Assembly (NCBI GenBank): GCA_905221605.1
Contig: CAJNDS010002115.1
Location: forward strand, 127,501-191,500
DNA: 64,000 bases
Direction: 5' to 3'
From: Symbiodinium natans
Lineage: Eukaryota > Sar > Dinophyceae > Suessiales > Symbiodiniaceae
Each line of letters begins with the position of its first letter. Position 1 is the stretch's first letter. The notes beneath the pieces were generated by a model. That model had not been told where the DNA came from, ran no database searches, and saw only the letters and a program-made list of their open reading frames with translations. This document shows, one piece after another, positions 23,851 to 34,310 of this stretch. The position numbers and the translations under genes were made by a program.

Positions 23851-23951
23851 GGGATGTTCTCCCTTATACTAACAGTCCTTAATAGGGACTGTAGTAATTA
23901 CCCCATATCATAATCCATATTAAGGACTGTTGGTGTAAGGGGGAACATCCC
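23851..23951. mobile_element. MITE-like element, family B copy 1
   Basis: Long inverted ends begin GGGATGTTCTCCCTTATACT and close with the complement ending GGGAACATCCC. The interior is AT-rich. Other copies lie at 30685-30784 and 43371-43449. Confidence 0.8.
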
Positions 23952-24956
23952 ATTTAAGACCCATAAACGAGGTCCCTGAATCCCAAACCCCAGGACCTAG
24001 GGCCAGGGATTTGGAGGTCAGGATTCTGCGTGGATGCCAAGAGATTGCCTAGCCGAAGCTCTTTCAAGTCATGACAGTCAAGAGTTGAATGGTCACCCCA
24101 TGCGCCGGATTGGGTTGGGGCAGTCATGGCTGCAGCCTAAGGCGAGGAATCAGAAACGTCTTCGGAGATTGATGCGCAACTTCAACCCTAGGCCCGCCCT
24201 GAATCTAGACAGCCTTGCAGCGCACGATGGTGGGCCACCCGAACCCGAAACCCCGAGAAAGCCTCCTCTACCAGGCAGTGGAAGAGATGCTGTCTCGCTG
24301 CCGGCTGCTGTCACTTCACCTGCGCCCCGGCTTGCCTTGCGCAGGGTCAGCGGTGAAGACCATGCGAAGCTCAAGGGTGACCCCTTTGTTGCCTCCCTCC
24401 CCCCTTCCCACCCTCCCCACTCTGCTGACTCTGTAGAGGCGAAGGTTTGGAAACGAGGTTTCGCAGCCGATTTTTGTTCGGCGGATTGTTGTGTTCAAGT
24501 TGCTGCGGGTGGGTGGGGGTGCCCAAACTATCCCCCAGTAAAGCCCTACATCTAACCCCTCTTGAGCTACACCTCAAAACCCAAGTCACCAACCCCGACG
24601 TCAGGTCCTGGCACTGCAAAAGCACCGGGAACTCCGTAAAGCCACGGATCCTCGCAGCAGGTAGAGGTTCTGTGTTTCTTTCTTGGGCTACTCTGGAGAG
24701 TTTAGGGCTCAGGGTTTCGGGATTAGGCAGGTTCTAGGTGTTGGGGTTCTTGAGCTTTTTGTTAGTTTTCTTGGTTTTTGCCGGTGTTGCTTGTGTCGTG
24801 GTTGCCACTCGAACCCATTTCTCCGCCTGGTGGTTGGGTCACAGCTATTGGCGACGTAAGCTAGAGAAGATGCGCCTCACAAGGCCTCAGGGTAGCCCCT
24901 GACGCCTTGTTGGAGACCCTCACCCCCTAAACCCTGAACCTTAAACATCTTCCTAA
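23952..24956. other. Unassigned; one weak open frame
   Basis: An open frame from 24034 to 24555 has partly coding-like composition (for example WLQPKARNQKRLRRLMRNF). A second frame competes over 24245-24375. I cannot decide between them or name a product. Confidence 0.3.
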
Positions 24957-26040
24957 ACTCCTCCTATAAACCCTAAATAATACTAATTAAAGCCCCCGTA
25001 TTCGCCTGTAGGATTATAAATGAACTCACTCACACTATTATTAACATAACGCAGAGTGAAGCACACACATAACAGCGTACATCCGTCCCTCGTGAATGAA
25101 GAACACAACCTATCGTTGGGGTCTTTGCGTCTATTCACTCACCCTGTACTATTATATCGTGAAGAGAGCACTAATTCGCAGGCTTTATAAGGAGTGAGCA
25201 TAGTGAATGACGCATGAAAGCAAAGAATTGGGCGAACGAAACACAAGAACGAAGTAAAGGGGCCCTTATTATAATTCTATTCATTTACTCCTTTGTTCAT
25301 AATATTATTATTCTCTTCTAGTTCCAAGATTATAAACTGTGGACAAGTGAGTGAATCCCACAAGAACAGATAAAGAACGTACGAATATTGCCCTTTTAAT
25401 TGGGAAAATATTATGCTTGGATTAATAATATAATGGGGCCTTAATATAAATCTCTTAAAAGCCCCCTTAATTTCTATTTCAATTTTATTAATTTTAGGAA
25501 ATTTGAGAAGAAAACTCAATAAAATATGAACGGCCCCATCACTAGTGAAATGAAGGAAAGGGAATTAGCATAATAGTATTACTGTTGTCCCTTTGAATAG
25601 ACGCACGGTATCATAACACCAGATATTAATAGATTTCCTGCATTCCAAAGCCAATTTACTAAAAGTGTAGCGAATTAGCTTATTTTGCTGGCGGCCTTTG
25701 TTGCGTACAGACGAACCGCATGATTTTATGAATTTCAAAAAATTGGAAATGCAACAATAAACGAACTGGGGAAAATGCACAAGTTTTGGAATTTTGGAAA
25801 TGATATTAACGCACCAATAATCCTTTATTATGAAGAGATAAATTGTATGAACGAAATGAATTCTGTGACGCACTTTTTACTTTCTTCTTTAGTGCGTCCA
25901 TGTAATCCTATTAATAGTGTAGTTTTCCCCTTTGATACTAATAATAAAATGCGCTTACAAGACGAAGAGAACAGAGTGAACGCAGTAAATTTATACGGTT
26001 ATAAGTGAATGAAATAAGCGCATGAACCGTATTAATATTA
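24957..26040. other. AT-rich island, left arm
   Basis: Composition switches abruptly from about half GC to strongly AT. The sequence is dominated by GTGAATGAA, GAACGAA and GGGGCCYTTAATATA-like words. The same words return at 27770-28570. No gene is recognised. Confidence 0.6.
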
Positions 26041-26052
26041 GTGCGTAAACGG

Positions 26053-26508
26053 GATTCAACTGGGCCGCAAAATTTTTGCGGCAGCAGTGATTCAGCGAAG
26101 TTCGGGCTTCAACTGGGCCTCAAAAATTTTCCGGCAGCAGTAGTTCAGTGAAATTCGGGTTTTAACTGGGCCTCAAAAGTTTCGGCAGCGGTAGTTCAGC
26201 AAGTTTCGGACTTGAACTGGGCCTGTAAAGTTTTCCGGCAGCGGTAGTTCAGCGAAGTTCGGGCTTCAACTGCGCTTCAAAAATTCCGGCAGCAGTAGTC
26301 CAGCGATGTTCGGGTTAACTGGGCCTCAAAAAAATTTCCGGCAGCAGTCGTTCAGCAAGTTTCGGACTTGAACTGGGCTTCAAAAAATTTCCGGCAGCAG
26401 TAGCTCAGCGAAATTCAGGCTTTAACTGGGCCTCAAAAATTTTCGGCAGCAGTATTTCAGCAAAATTCGGGCTTTAACTGGGCCTCAAAAATTTTCCGGC
26501 AGCACCTG
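26053..26508. repeat. Tandem repeat, about 52-bp unit, nine copies
   Basis: Units contain AACTGGGCCTCAAAAATTTT, CCGGCAGCAGTAGTTCAGC and GAAATTCGGGCTT, with 5-15% divergence judged by eye. Confidence 0.9.
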
Positions 26509-26518
26509 TGGCGGCAGA

Positions 26519-26645
26519 GGCTAGTTGAACACGTTCAGTCCTCATAAAGCAAGGATGCTAGTTGAATACGCGCGGTCCTTTAAAAGCAAGGATGCTAGTT
26601 GAACACGCTCGGCCCCCAAAAAGCAAGGATGCTAGTTGAACCTGG
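26519..26645. repeat. Tandem repeat, about 41-bp unit, three copies
   Basis: Each unit carries GCTAGTTGAACACG followed by AAAGCAAGGAT. It directly follows the 52-bp array. Confidence 0.85.
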
Positions 26646-26777
26646 GAGGCCAATTACAACTTGCAGTGGCTGGACGACGCGGCCCTGCGGCCTCTAAAGC
26701 GTCCCGCAGCAGCCTCGCAGCCAACTTCGACCGAGAAGAAGACCAAGAGGACCCGCAGACATGACGTAATGCCGTAG
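26646..26777 (+). CDS. Candidate 3' exon with basic tail
   Basis: The frame reads EANYNLQWLDDAALRPLKRP and continues to KKTKRTRRHDV before TAG 26775. KRP with a downstream KKTKR cluster resembles a bipartite nuclear localisation signal. It begins exactly where the 41-bp repeats end. Confidence 0.45.
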   Translation, partial: EANYNLQWLDDAALRPLKRPAAASQPTSTEKKTKRTRRHDVMP

Positions 26778-27400
26778 GCTTCACTCAGTCCATCTGCAGA
26801 CAGTCGACGCTCCCTTGCAGTGCGAGCAAGCCAGTCTTTGTTGTACAGTGCACAGTTGAGCCCGCCAGCAGAAAGAAAAAGCTCGATCTGTGCCTGTCGC
26901 TGTGCGTGTCGGATTTGGTGGCATAGAGCCAGCTGTGAAAATGTCACGCGTGAATGGTAGTGGATCCAGTACGGACGTGGCAGCCATCTATCTAGCATCA
27001 TCTAGCCTCCCTGCCATCTCGAGCTTTTGTGTCTAGATTCCAGAAGCCGCATTCTTGTCATCTTCCACATCTTATCAGAAGGCGCGAGCATTGATCACTC
27101 ACAGTAAGAAGAGAAATACCAGAAGTAGTGGGCCCGACACCATGTCCTGGAATCGTTTTACTCAGCAGCATTGCTTTCATCTCTGAAAGCGCGTGGCTCT
27201 AACGATTATTTCAGTTCGTCCGCCCTCCCGCCACGCACAGCTCCTCGGCCGAGGCGGTTGCGTCGTCTGTTGATGTTGCAGTGTATCCTTCGACCAAATC
27301 AAGTTGCATGTTCTTGTAGCACTCATGTCGCCCGTAGTTTCCTCTTGCTGAAGTCGTTTTGATAGCATTCATCCACTACTTGTAGCCTCCTGTTTGCAGG

Positions 27401-27802
27401 CATGACCTGCCACCCTGCCTTGGACCTCTGCAAGATCACGGACCTGCAGATTTACGGTCGCGTGGACATCTCGGGCGCTGCTGCCCTGGAAAAGACCTTG
27501 AACAACCCCGGGGGCTACGTGGCGGAGTCCCGAGAAAACGTGCAATGGCTGGAGGCGCGAGGCGTTTGCGTCCAGAGTGGCTGGGATCTGTTCACGGCCG
27601 CCGTCACCTGGACGCAGCGCTTCCCGCAGCTGGCGCCGCCGGGCGTCGTATTCGTGCACGGACTCCACTAGTACAACTCGGCGGATGCCGGCACGCGCGA
27701 GAGCGCTTCCGGCTGGACCAACGAGGAGTTCAAGTCCATGGCGTGGGAAGCGCTCAGTATTATGAATGGTGAAGAGAGTACAGTTCGTGAGTTTACAAAG
27801 TA
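27401..27802 (+). pseudogene. Coding-like exon with one internal TAG
   Basis: After TGTTTGCAG the frame is GC3-rich: CHPALDLCKITDLQIYGRVD, then GGYVAESRENVQWLEARGV and PPGVVFVHGLH. A single TAG at 27669-27671 interrupts it. The same frame then continues YNSADAGTRESASGWTNEEF to about 27765. Either it is a pseudo-exon, or the TAG is a recent point change or an unrecognised intron edge. Family not recognised. Confidence 0.5.
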
Positions 27803-28575
27803 GTGAGTTTACGAACGAATGCGTGAAACGCACGAAAGTACGAACGAAACACGGGCCCAACGTTCTATTCTTATTAACTATTATTAACTGGCCCGTAATA
27901 ATAAGCTAATGAACACACTGAGTGAACTAAATTATAAACTTGTGCATGAGTTTAGTGAATGAGCGTGTGAATGGGCGCTTACGATATTATAACGGGGCCC
28001 ATAATGCTAATACGCTTATAGCCCCGTATAATATTAACGCACGCGTTACGTTCTTTCGCTCATGTGGTTCGCTCTCTCACTCATGCACTACATCCTAATA
28101 CTAAGGGTGAAGAGCATAATGTGATGAAGTGCGTAAGGAAAGAACAAAGTGAATTGACGCACGGCACAAAGAACATTATGAACGAAACACCCGGGCGTAC
28201 ATTCAATCTCTTTATTAGCCCGGTTATAATATTATTACAAGCGTGAAGCGAATAAGCGAACGCGTGAACACAATTATAAAGTAGTGAGCGTAGTGAATGA
28301 ATGCATGAATTGTGTGAACATGTGAGTGAACGAGTGAGCGCCCTAATGATTCTATCCTAGATCCAGAGGTGAAAGCATAAAGTGAGTAAAAGGGCGCATG
28401 AATATACTTATTATAAGCCCTTTTGCGTACAGCATTTTGGGGGCCATTTTGGTTCTTTTTATACGGCCCCCTTGTTCCCTTAACTAAATACGAAGAGAGA
28501 GAAGCGAACGAGCGAGTGAAATGAACTCATTTGCAAGGTAACGAAGTGAACGCGCGAAATTAGTGAGTGAACGTC
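27770..28575. other. AT-rich island, right arm
   Basis: The composition and recurring words of 24957-26040 return (GTGAGTGAACG, ACGAACGAA, GGGCCCATAAT). It ends abruptly at CCCTAAA repeats. Confidence 0.6.
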
Positions 28576-28700
28576 GTATATAAACCCTAAACCCTAAGCC
28601 CTCCTAAACCCCAAAACCTCTAAACCCTAAACCCTAAGTTCTCCTAAACCCTAAAACCCCGAAACCCTAAACCCTAAGTTCTCCTAAACCCTAAACACCC
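28576..28700 (-). repeat. CCCTAAA-type array with longer repeat
   Basis: Telomere-like units are grouped in a higher-order repeat of about 55 bases ending in AAGTTCTCCTAAACCC. Confidence 0.85.
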
Positions 28701-28711
28701 CTAAAGCCCAG

Positions 28712-28794
28712 GATTCTCATCACGGGCGCTGTCAAGGAGGCCGAGGCGCTGTCAGCATGCGCCGCCCAGATGCAAGATGGTCCAGAGGGCCTCA
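28712..28794 (+). CDS. Candidate exon
   Basis: After AAAGCCCAG the frame reads ILITGAVKEAEALSACAAQM and QDGPEGL. CCCTAAA lies upstream and TTTAGGG downstream. Family not recognised. Confidence 0.4.
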
Positions 28795-29189
28795 GGGTTT
28801 CGCGTTATGGGGTTTAGGGTTTAGGCCCCAAGTTTTCTTCTGATCAGTTGCATTCTTTTGCTTGATCTTGAGAGACTTTTGCTGTTCTTGAATACCTTGA
28901 GATGGTTGCTCCAATTCGGTGAGCCCTGCCCTTTGAACTTGGCCGTGGTGAACGAAGCGTAGCAACCCCCGGCGCAACGATTTAGGGTTTAGGGTTTAGG
29001 GTTTAAGGGTCAGCAAGCCTACTTACTAATCGAACCTGCAAACGTGTGCAGCCTGTAGAATTTTACACTTCGCTGACGCATGGAATCCGGCAATCTGGGT
29101 CAGGTCTGTCCTTGAGGCCACTTTGTTCCAGAGGGTTTAGAGTATAACGTTATATACCTAGGCAGGGTGACAGAGCAAAGCTTGATTTG

Positions 29190-29410
29190 GAACCCTAAAA
29201 CCCTAGAACCCTAAACCCTAAAACCCTTGAACCCTCAAAACCCTACAACCCTTTAACCCTAAAAACCCTACAACACTATAACCCCTAAAACCCTAATAAC
29301 CCTAAAACCCTAACAACCCTAAAACCCAAAAAAACCCCAAATCCTTAAACCCTTAAACCCCAGAACCCTAAAGCCCCCAAATCCTTAAACCCTAAACCCT
29401 AAAACCCTAA
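29190..29410 (-). repeat. Degenerate CCCTAAA array
   Basis: About 220 bp of CCCTAAAA, CCCTACAA, CCCTTAA and CCCTAACA variants, upstream of the next exon. Confidence 0.9.
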
Positions 29411-29418
29411 ACCTTCAG

Positions 29419-29525
29419 AGAGCCGAGGAGATCCTGCAGATCAACCTCCAGGCCGCCTTGTACGTGGAGTGCGCCGTGGTGCAGACAGGGGAGGAGACCC
29501 GGAGGCTGAGGCCCGGGCCTGGCAG
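29419..29525 (+). CDS. Candidate exon
   Basis: A CCTTCAG acceptor is followed by RAEEILQINLQAALYVECAV and VQTGEETRRLRPGPG. This is the clearest case of an exon between a CCCTAAA array (left) and a TTTAGGG array (right). Family not recognised. Confidence 0.5.
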
Positions 29526-29527
29526 CT

Positions 29528-29618
29528 TAGGGTTTGGGGTTTAGGGTTTAGGGCCTTTAGGGTTTAGGGTTTAGGGTTTAGGGTTTAGGGTTTAGGGTTT
29601 AGGGTTTAGGGTTTAGGG
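29528..29618 (+). repeat. (TTTAGGG)n array
   Basis: About twelve units, opposite in orientation to 29190-29410. Confidence 0.9.
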
Positions 29619-30006
29619 CGAGGCTCCGCAAAGCCTGTTGCAAAAGGGTTTAAGGTTTAGGGTTTAGGCTGGGGGTTGAGGGTTGGCTCGCGTGCTGTAC
29701 CTACTTCGCGTGTGACCCGGCTTCGGACGCTACAAGAGGCTTCTGGCTCCGTATGCCTCGGCCCCAGAGCTCCATGCCCGTTTGACACGTAAAGCCCCTC
29801 CTACACCTCTCAAGCCCCGGTCCCAAAGTGCCAGACATGCTCAGGCCTGGGGCCTTCTACTTCGTGGTGCTGCTTTCGCGGGGCATGCTGCGGGACGCGG
29901 AACCCTAAACCCTCAAAAAAGGCATCTGTGGAGGGGCTTGTCGGGATGTGGGAAATCCCTCCTCCTTGGCTTTTTGGGGGGCTTCAGGGTTCTGGGGTCT
30001 AAGATC

Positions 30007-30128
30007 CCCTAAACCCTAGAACCCTAGAACCCTAGAACCCTAGAACCCTAGAACCCTAGAACCCTAGAACCCTAGAACCCTAGAACCCTAGAACCCTAGA
30101 ACCCTAAAACCCTAAACCCTAAACCCCT
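30007..30128 (-). repeat. (CCCTAGAA)n variant array
   Basis: About thirteen near-perfect copies of an eight-base variant unit, then ordinary CCCTAAA. A mutated unit has been homogenised locally. Confidence 0.95.
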
Positions 30129-30189
30129 GTTGCAAGACGACGTCGTAGCCGAAGCCCGGGCTGGTCAAGAGGAAGTAAAGCCATCTCAC

Positions 30190-30288
30190 TGAAGAGTTGC
30201 TGCTGAGAACCGCAAAGAGGACCCTGCCTTTGCGGAGATCCTGATCTCCTCTGGTGCCGGATCCGAGACCGCCATCCGGCTCAAATAG
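30190..30288 (+). CDS. Candidate 3' exon
   Basis: The frame reads RVAAENRKEDPAFAEILISS and GAGSETAIRLK, then TAG 30286. Coding-like; family not recognised. Confidence 0.4.
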
Positions 30289-30409
30289 CTCAGAGGAAAA
30301 AGGACGCAGAGCTGGCCGTTCGAACGACTGTTCGGGCTGCCAGAAATGCCATTACGGCTCAGCGAAGCCGTAGGGCTGGGGGGAGCTGTTGTTTTTTTTG
30401 TTTGTTTTC

Positions 30410-30580
30410 GAGGGTGCTGCGACAGGGACGAGGCGGAATTTCAGGTTCAAGCAGGCGACCCCTGGACATCCCAAGTTAGCCTTCGAAACCCAAAGCTCCA
30501 ATCATGAGGCAAGCCTGGAGATCGTCACCGTGGTGGCAGATGCGGCCTTCCAGTCGCCTCCCAGCACTGGCGGGGCTTTA
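30410..30580 (+). CDS. Candidate exon
   Basis: The frame includes ATPGHPKLAFETQSSNHEAS and LEIVTVVADAAFQSPPSTGG. Coding-like, but splice edges are uncertain. Confidence 0.35.
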
Positions 30581-30684
30581 GGTTTTCCGGGATTTGGTTT
30601 GAGTCGCTGTGAAGAATCCAGGTTTGCAGGCCGTTGTTAAGGCTGATCGCCCACAACTCTTCCCAAGGTTCAAACAAACGACTT

Positions 30685-30784
30685 GGGATGTTCCCCCTTC
30701 TACCAACAGTCCTTAATAGGGATTCTGGTACCCCCTTATTGTAATCCCTACTAAGGGGCTGTTAGTATAAGGGGGGAACATCCC
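30685..30784. mobile_element. MITE-like element, family B copy 2
   Basis: Inverted ends GGGATGTTCCCCCTT... and ...AAGGGGGGAACATCCC. An imperfect 11-base direct repeat (AACAAACGACT at 30673-30683, AACAAACGGCT at 30785-30795) may be the target duplication. Confidence 0.85.
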
Positions 30785-30881
30785 AACAAACGGCTGCAAG
30801 CTGAGAGGCTTGGCGGCTTGAGATGCCCCCCGGTAGAACCCCAACTGCCAAGCAGCCACCAGACTCGTGCGAGACCCAGGT

Positions 30882-30938
30882 TTCCAGGGGCCAAGTTCTA
30901 CACGGAGCTTGAGAAGAGGCTTCGGCTCGTCAGCACAC
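30882..30938 (+). CDS. Candidate short exon
   Basis: After GGTTTCCAG the frame reads GAKFYTELEKRLRLVS. Short but coding-like. Confidence 0.35.
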
Positions 30939-30979
30939 CATTTATTTTACTATGAGGTGTACACGCTGTACATGTATCT

Positions 30980-31047
30980 CCATATATATATATACGTATA
31001 TATACATATAATGTGTTTTCTGTCGATATATATATATATATATATAT
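30980..31047. repeat. (TA)n microsatellite
   Basis: Two TA-rich tracts with CATATA and CGTATA interruptions. Confidence 0.95.
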
Positions 31048-31273
31048 GGTCACCCCCCCATGATCCACACCTATGGTTTTCCTGTCTTCAAAGCCATTCA
31101 AAACTTTCATGATGTAAAAGGCTTTAAAGTCCTAAAAAGCCAAAACGTTTATCCCTTAAAATTCTAAAATACCTTTAAATTTTAAAAGGGCAGCCGTTCA
31201 AAATTAAGGAAGTTACGGATTTTAGGATTGAACATCCTACAATCCTGTCCTGTTAAAGGATTTGTAAAATTTA

Positions 31274-31312
31274 CATGGTCTGGGGAAGGCACCGGGGCTT
31301 CTCCAAACCATG
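31274..31312. repeat. ATGGTCTGGGGAAG hairpin, copy 1
   Basis: A 39-bp palindrome, CATGGTCTGGGGAAG...CTTCTCCAAACCATG. Related copies lie at 31472-31508, 31535-31570 and 31877-31913. Confidence 0.85.
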
Positions 31313-31471
31313 ACAACTAACTTTAAAAAACCTTAAAATCCTAAAGGGCAGCCACATAAATGTTTAAGCATTTTAAGGTTTTTAAAAGGCTTTAACACCT
31401 TTAAAATCCTGAGAATGTTTAAACAGAATTTCAAGGATTTTGATAAGATTTTAATGATTTTAAAAGTTCAG

Positions 31472-31508
31472 ATGGTCTGGAAAAGCCCCGGTGCCTTCCC
31501 CAGACCAT
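31472..31508. repeat. ATGGTCTGGGGAAG hairpin, copy 2
   Basis: The palindrome lies in the opposite sense to copy 1 (GCCCCGGTGCCTTCCCCAGA core) and is followed by TTTAAATT. Confidence 0.85.
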
Positions 31509-31534
31509 TTAAATTTCCAAAAGTTTTTTGAAAA

Positions 31535-32200
31535 ATGGTCTGGGGGGGCCCCGGTGCCTTCCCAGATCATTTAAATTTGAAAAATTCCTTGAAACCCTTA
31601 ACCCTAAAAACCAAACCCGAAACCCTGAACACTAAACCCTAAGCACTCAGACCAACCCTAAAAACTTAACACTACGAGCCCTTAGCACAAACCCCACACT
31701 TAACACGCAACCCTAAACGCTTAAGCACTAAACCCTACCCTAAAAACTTAAACACTACACCCTAAGAAGTGTTACACCCTAAAAACTAAACCCTAAACAT
31801 TACACACTAAACCCTACACACTAAACCCTGAACACTAAACCCTAAACCCTAAACGGTAGGATTTTTTAAGTTGTCAATGGTCAGGGGAAGCCCCGGTGCC
31901 TTCCCCAGATCATTTAAATTTGTAAAAAAACCTTCAAACCCTTAAAACCCTTAACCCTAAAAACCAGACCCGAAACCCTTAGCACTAAGCTCTAAACACT
32001 CAGCACTAGACCCTAAACACGAACCCTAAAAACTTAACACTAAGCCCTTAGCACAAACCCCAAACACTTAACACGAAAACCTAAACGCTAAGCACTAAAC
32101 CCTAAACACTTAAACACTGCACCCTAGAAACTAGACCCTAAACATTACACACTAAACCCTACACACTAAACCCTAAACACTAAACAGTAAACCCCGAAGC
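31535..32200. repeat. Tandem duplication of hairpin plus degenerate telomere-like DNA
   Basis: Two units of about 325 bp (31535-31858 and 31877-32200) each start with the 37-bp hairpin. Each continues through TTTAAATTTG, CCCTTAACCCTAAAAACCA and a matching order of AACACTAAACCCTAA variants. Confidence 0.8.
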
Positions 32201-32700
32201 CGGAACTTTAAGCCCTACTAAATCTAAACCTGAAACCAAGAACCCGTCGGGGTTTCAGATGCTTACTGTTTGGATTTTAGAGTTTAGGGTTTTATTTGGT
32301 TTAGGGTTTTAGCCAAGTCGCTTGACCCTAAACCCTAAACCTAAACTCCAGACCCTAAACTTAACACTCACAAAACACTAAACTCTGAAGCCTACACACT
32401 GAACCCTAAACACTGAACAGTAAACCCTAAACCCGAAACAACACATCCTGAACCCTAAGCCAACCCCAAACCAAACTAACATTGGGTTTCAGTCCTTTAG
32501 GGGTTGTAAAACTTCATCATTATAAGGTTTAGGGTTTTAGACATTATCCAAGTCGCTTAAACCTTAACCCTAAAAAGTAAACCCTAAACCTTTAAAACCA
32601 AAACCTAAACACTAGACCCTAAACCCTAAACACTGAACCCTGAGCACTAAACCCTACAAACCCTAAACAATAAACACTAAACCGTAATCCCTAAACGTGC
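32201..32700. repeat. Degenerate CCCTAAA/AAACACTAA sequence
   Basis: Continuation of scrambled telomere-like units, with short TTTAGGG-sense segments at about 32275-32325 and 32520-32545. No gene. Confidence 0.8.
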
Positions 32701-32713
32701 ATATGGAGAACAT

Positions 32714-33351
32714 GGGCCCCGGACTCCAGACTCCAGATTTCCAAAAAAATCTGGAGTACCCGGGCCCCGGACTCCAGACTCCAGATCTCCAGAAAAAATC
32801 TGGAGTACCGGGCCCCGGACTCCAGATTCTGGAGTACCGAGGCCCCGGACTCCAGACTCCAGATTTCCAGAAAAAATCTGGAGTACCGGGGCCTCGGACT
32901 CCAGACTCCAGATTTCCAGAAAAAATCTGGAGTACCGAGGCCCCGGACTCCAGACTCCAGATTTCCAGAAAAAATTACCCGGGCCCCGGACTCCAGATTT
33001 CCAGAAAACATCTGGTGTACCGCGGCCCCCCAGACTCCAGATTTCCAGAAAAAATCTGGAGTACCGGGGCCCGGACTCCAGACTCCAGATTTCCAGAAAA
33101 AATCTGGAGTACCCGGGGCCCCAGACTCCGGATTACAGACTCCAGAATCTGGAGTCCAGGGTCCCGGTACTCCAGATTTTTTCTGGAAATCTGGAGTCTG
33201 GAGTCCGGGCCCCGGTACTCCAGATTTTTTCTGGAAATCTGGAGTCTGGAGTCCGGGGCCGCGGTACTCCAGATTTTTTCTGGAAATCTGGAGTCTGGAG
33301 TCCGGTGCCCCGGTACTCCAGATTTTTTCTGGAAATCTGGAGTCTGGAGTC
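32714..33351. repeat. Satellite array that inverts at its centre
   Basis: About eight units of 25-52 bp (CCCCGGACTCCAGA, CTCCAGATTTCCAGAAAA, ATCTGGAGTACC) run forward to about 33140. Four to five units then run in reverse complement to 33351. A perfect palindrome (GACTCCAGAATCTGGAGTC, 33138-33156) marks the switch. Each unit is itself a hairpin. Open frames through it on both strands are artefacts. Confidence 0.95.
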
Positions 33352-34115
33352 CCGCCCCTCCCAAAAACCAGCCTTCCCGAGGCCAAATGTGTGGAAAATG
33401 GGGGGGGGGGGGGGCGAGCATATATATATATATATATATATACATATGTATATTCTATCCACCTCGCGCTTTCTCTCTCTCAGGGATATCTTGCTCTATT
33501 TTCTTTGGAGGGTCTCATTCTGCTTTGCACTGCAAAGCTGCGTCGCTCCGGGATGAGGCCTTGTTGGGCGCAGCCCGGTCTTCCAAGATCGATTCTCTCT
33601 TTCTTGCTTTTGGGGTCAATCCCGGATTTGGCAAGCAGAGAAGCATTCGGGGTTCAGTAGGCCGGCAGAGACTCCCATGTCAGGGACCCTCGACCCGACT
33701 CAACCCAGAATCGCCAGAGCGGAGAGGAATGCAAAAGTGGAAGGCACCGTTCATGCCTTACATCTGGCACACCTTTGGTGAAGTAGGGCCTCTGCTCCGT
33801 GTCAGCATATGTAAACTGTGTTTTCATCGGCATCATTCTCATCCGTGGCAAACAAGCGTGCAGCGGAAGGGTCTTCGTCGACCCAAACAGCCCCACAGAG
33901 CGCAAAATGGCCCACTCAAGCAAACCCTAAAGCTCCCAAAGCTGCAAAGCCTCTACTTAACCCCCCCAAAGCCCTCCAAAAAAGCACCCACATAATCCCC
34001 CCTCCCCCCCAAAAAAAAAACTCGAAAGCCCTCTATCACCCTAAACTCTAAAAGTATAGCCCAAAACCCACAAAAGGACCGTGCTTTTACATACGTTGGG
34101 GGTTCAAGTAAACGC
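33352..34115. other. Unassigned DNA
   Basis: Contains a G run (33399-33414), a (TA)n tract (33420-33447) and C/A homopolymers near 34003-34020. No convincing exon. Confidence 0.5.
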
Positions 34116-34182
34116 TAAACCCTGAACCCTGAACCCTAAACCCTAAACCCCCAAAACCTCCAACCTCCAAAAAGCTCCGAGG

Positions 34183-34258
34183 AATGGCCTGGAGACCTTG
34201 GGGCCCAATGCGGGGCCGCGGCTGGCAAAGGCCTACAGAGCGATGCCGCGCGGTTTGA
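34183..34258 (+). CDS. Candidate exon
   Basis: The frame reads NGLETLGPNAGPRLAKAYRA and MPRGLTG between CCCTAAA (34110-34160) and TTTAGGG-like (34269-34310) DNA. Confidence 0.4.
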
Positions 34259-34310
34259 CCGGGGGTTTGTTTAGGGTTTAGGCGGTTTAGGGCTTCAGGG
34301 TTCAGGACCT

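Noticed and set aside
26053-26645. CRISPR array
   Set aside because: Units are contiguous tandem repeats without unique spacers, in a eukaryotic setting.
28441-28456. Spliced-leader gene (GCCATTTTGG)
   Set aside because: Only ten bases match the leader; the GCTCAAG end and a following donor and snRNA-like body are absent.
32691-33995. Long open frames on both strands with Ser/Pro/Asp-rich repeats
   Set aside because: They run through the orientation-switching satellite. Both strands stay open because the unit lacks stops, not because it codes.
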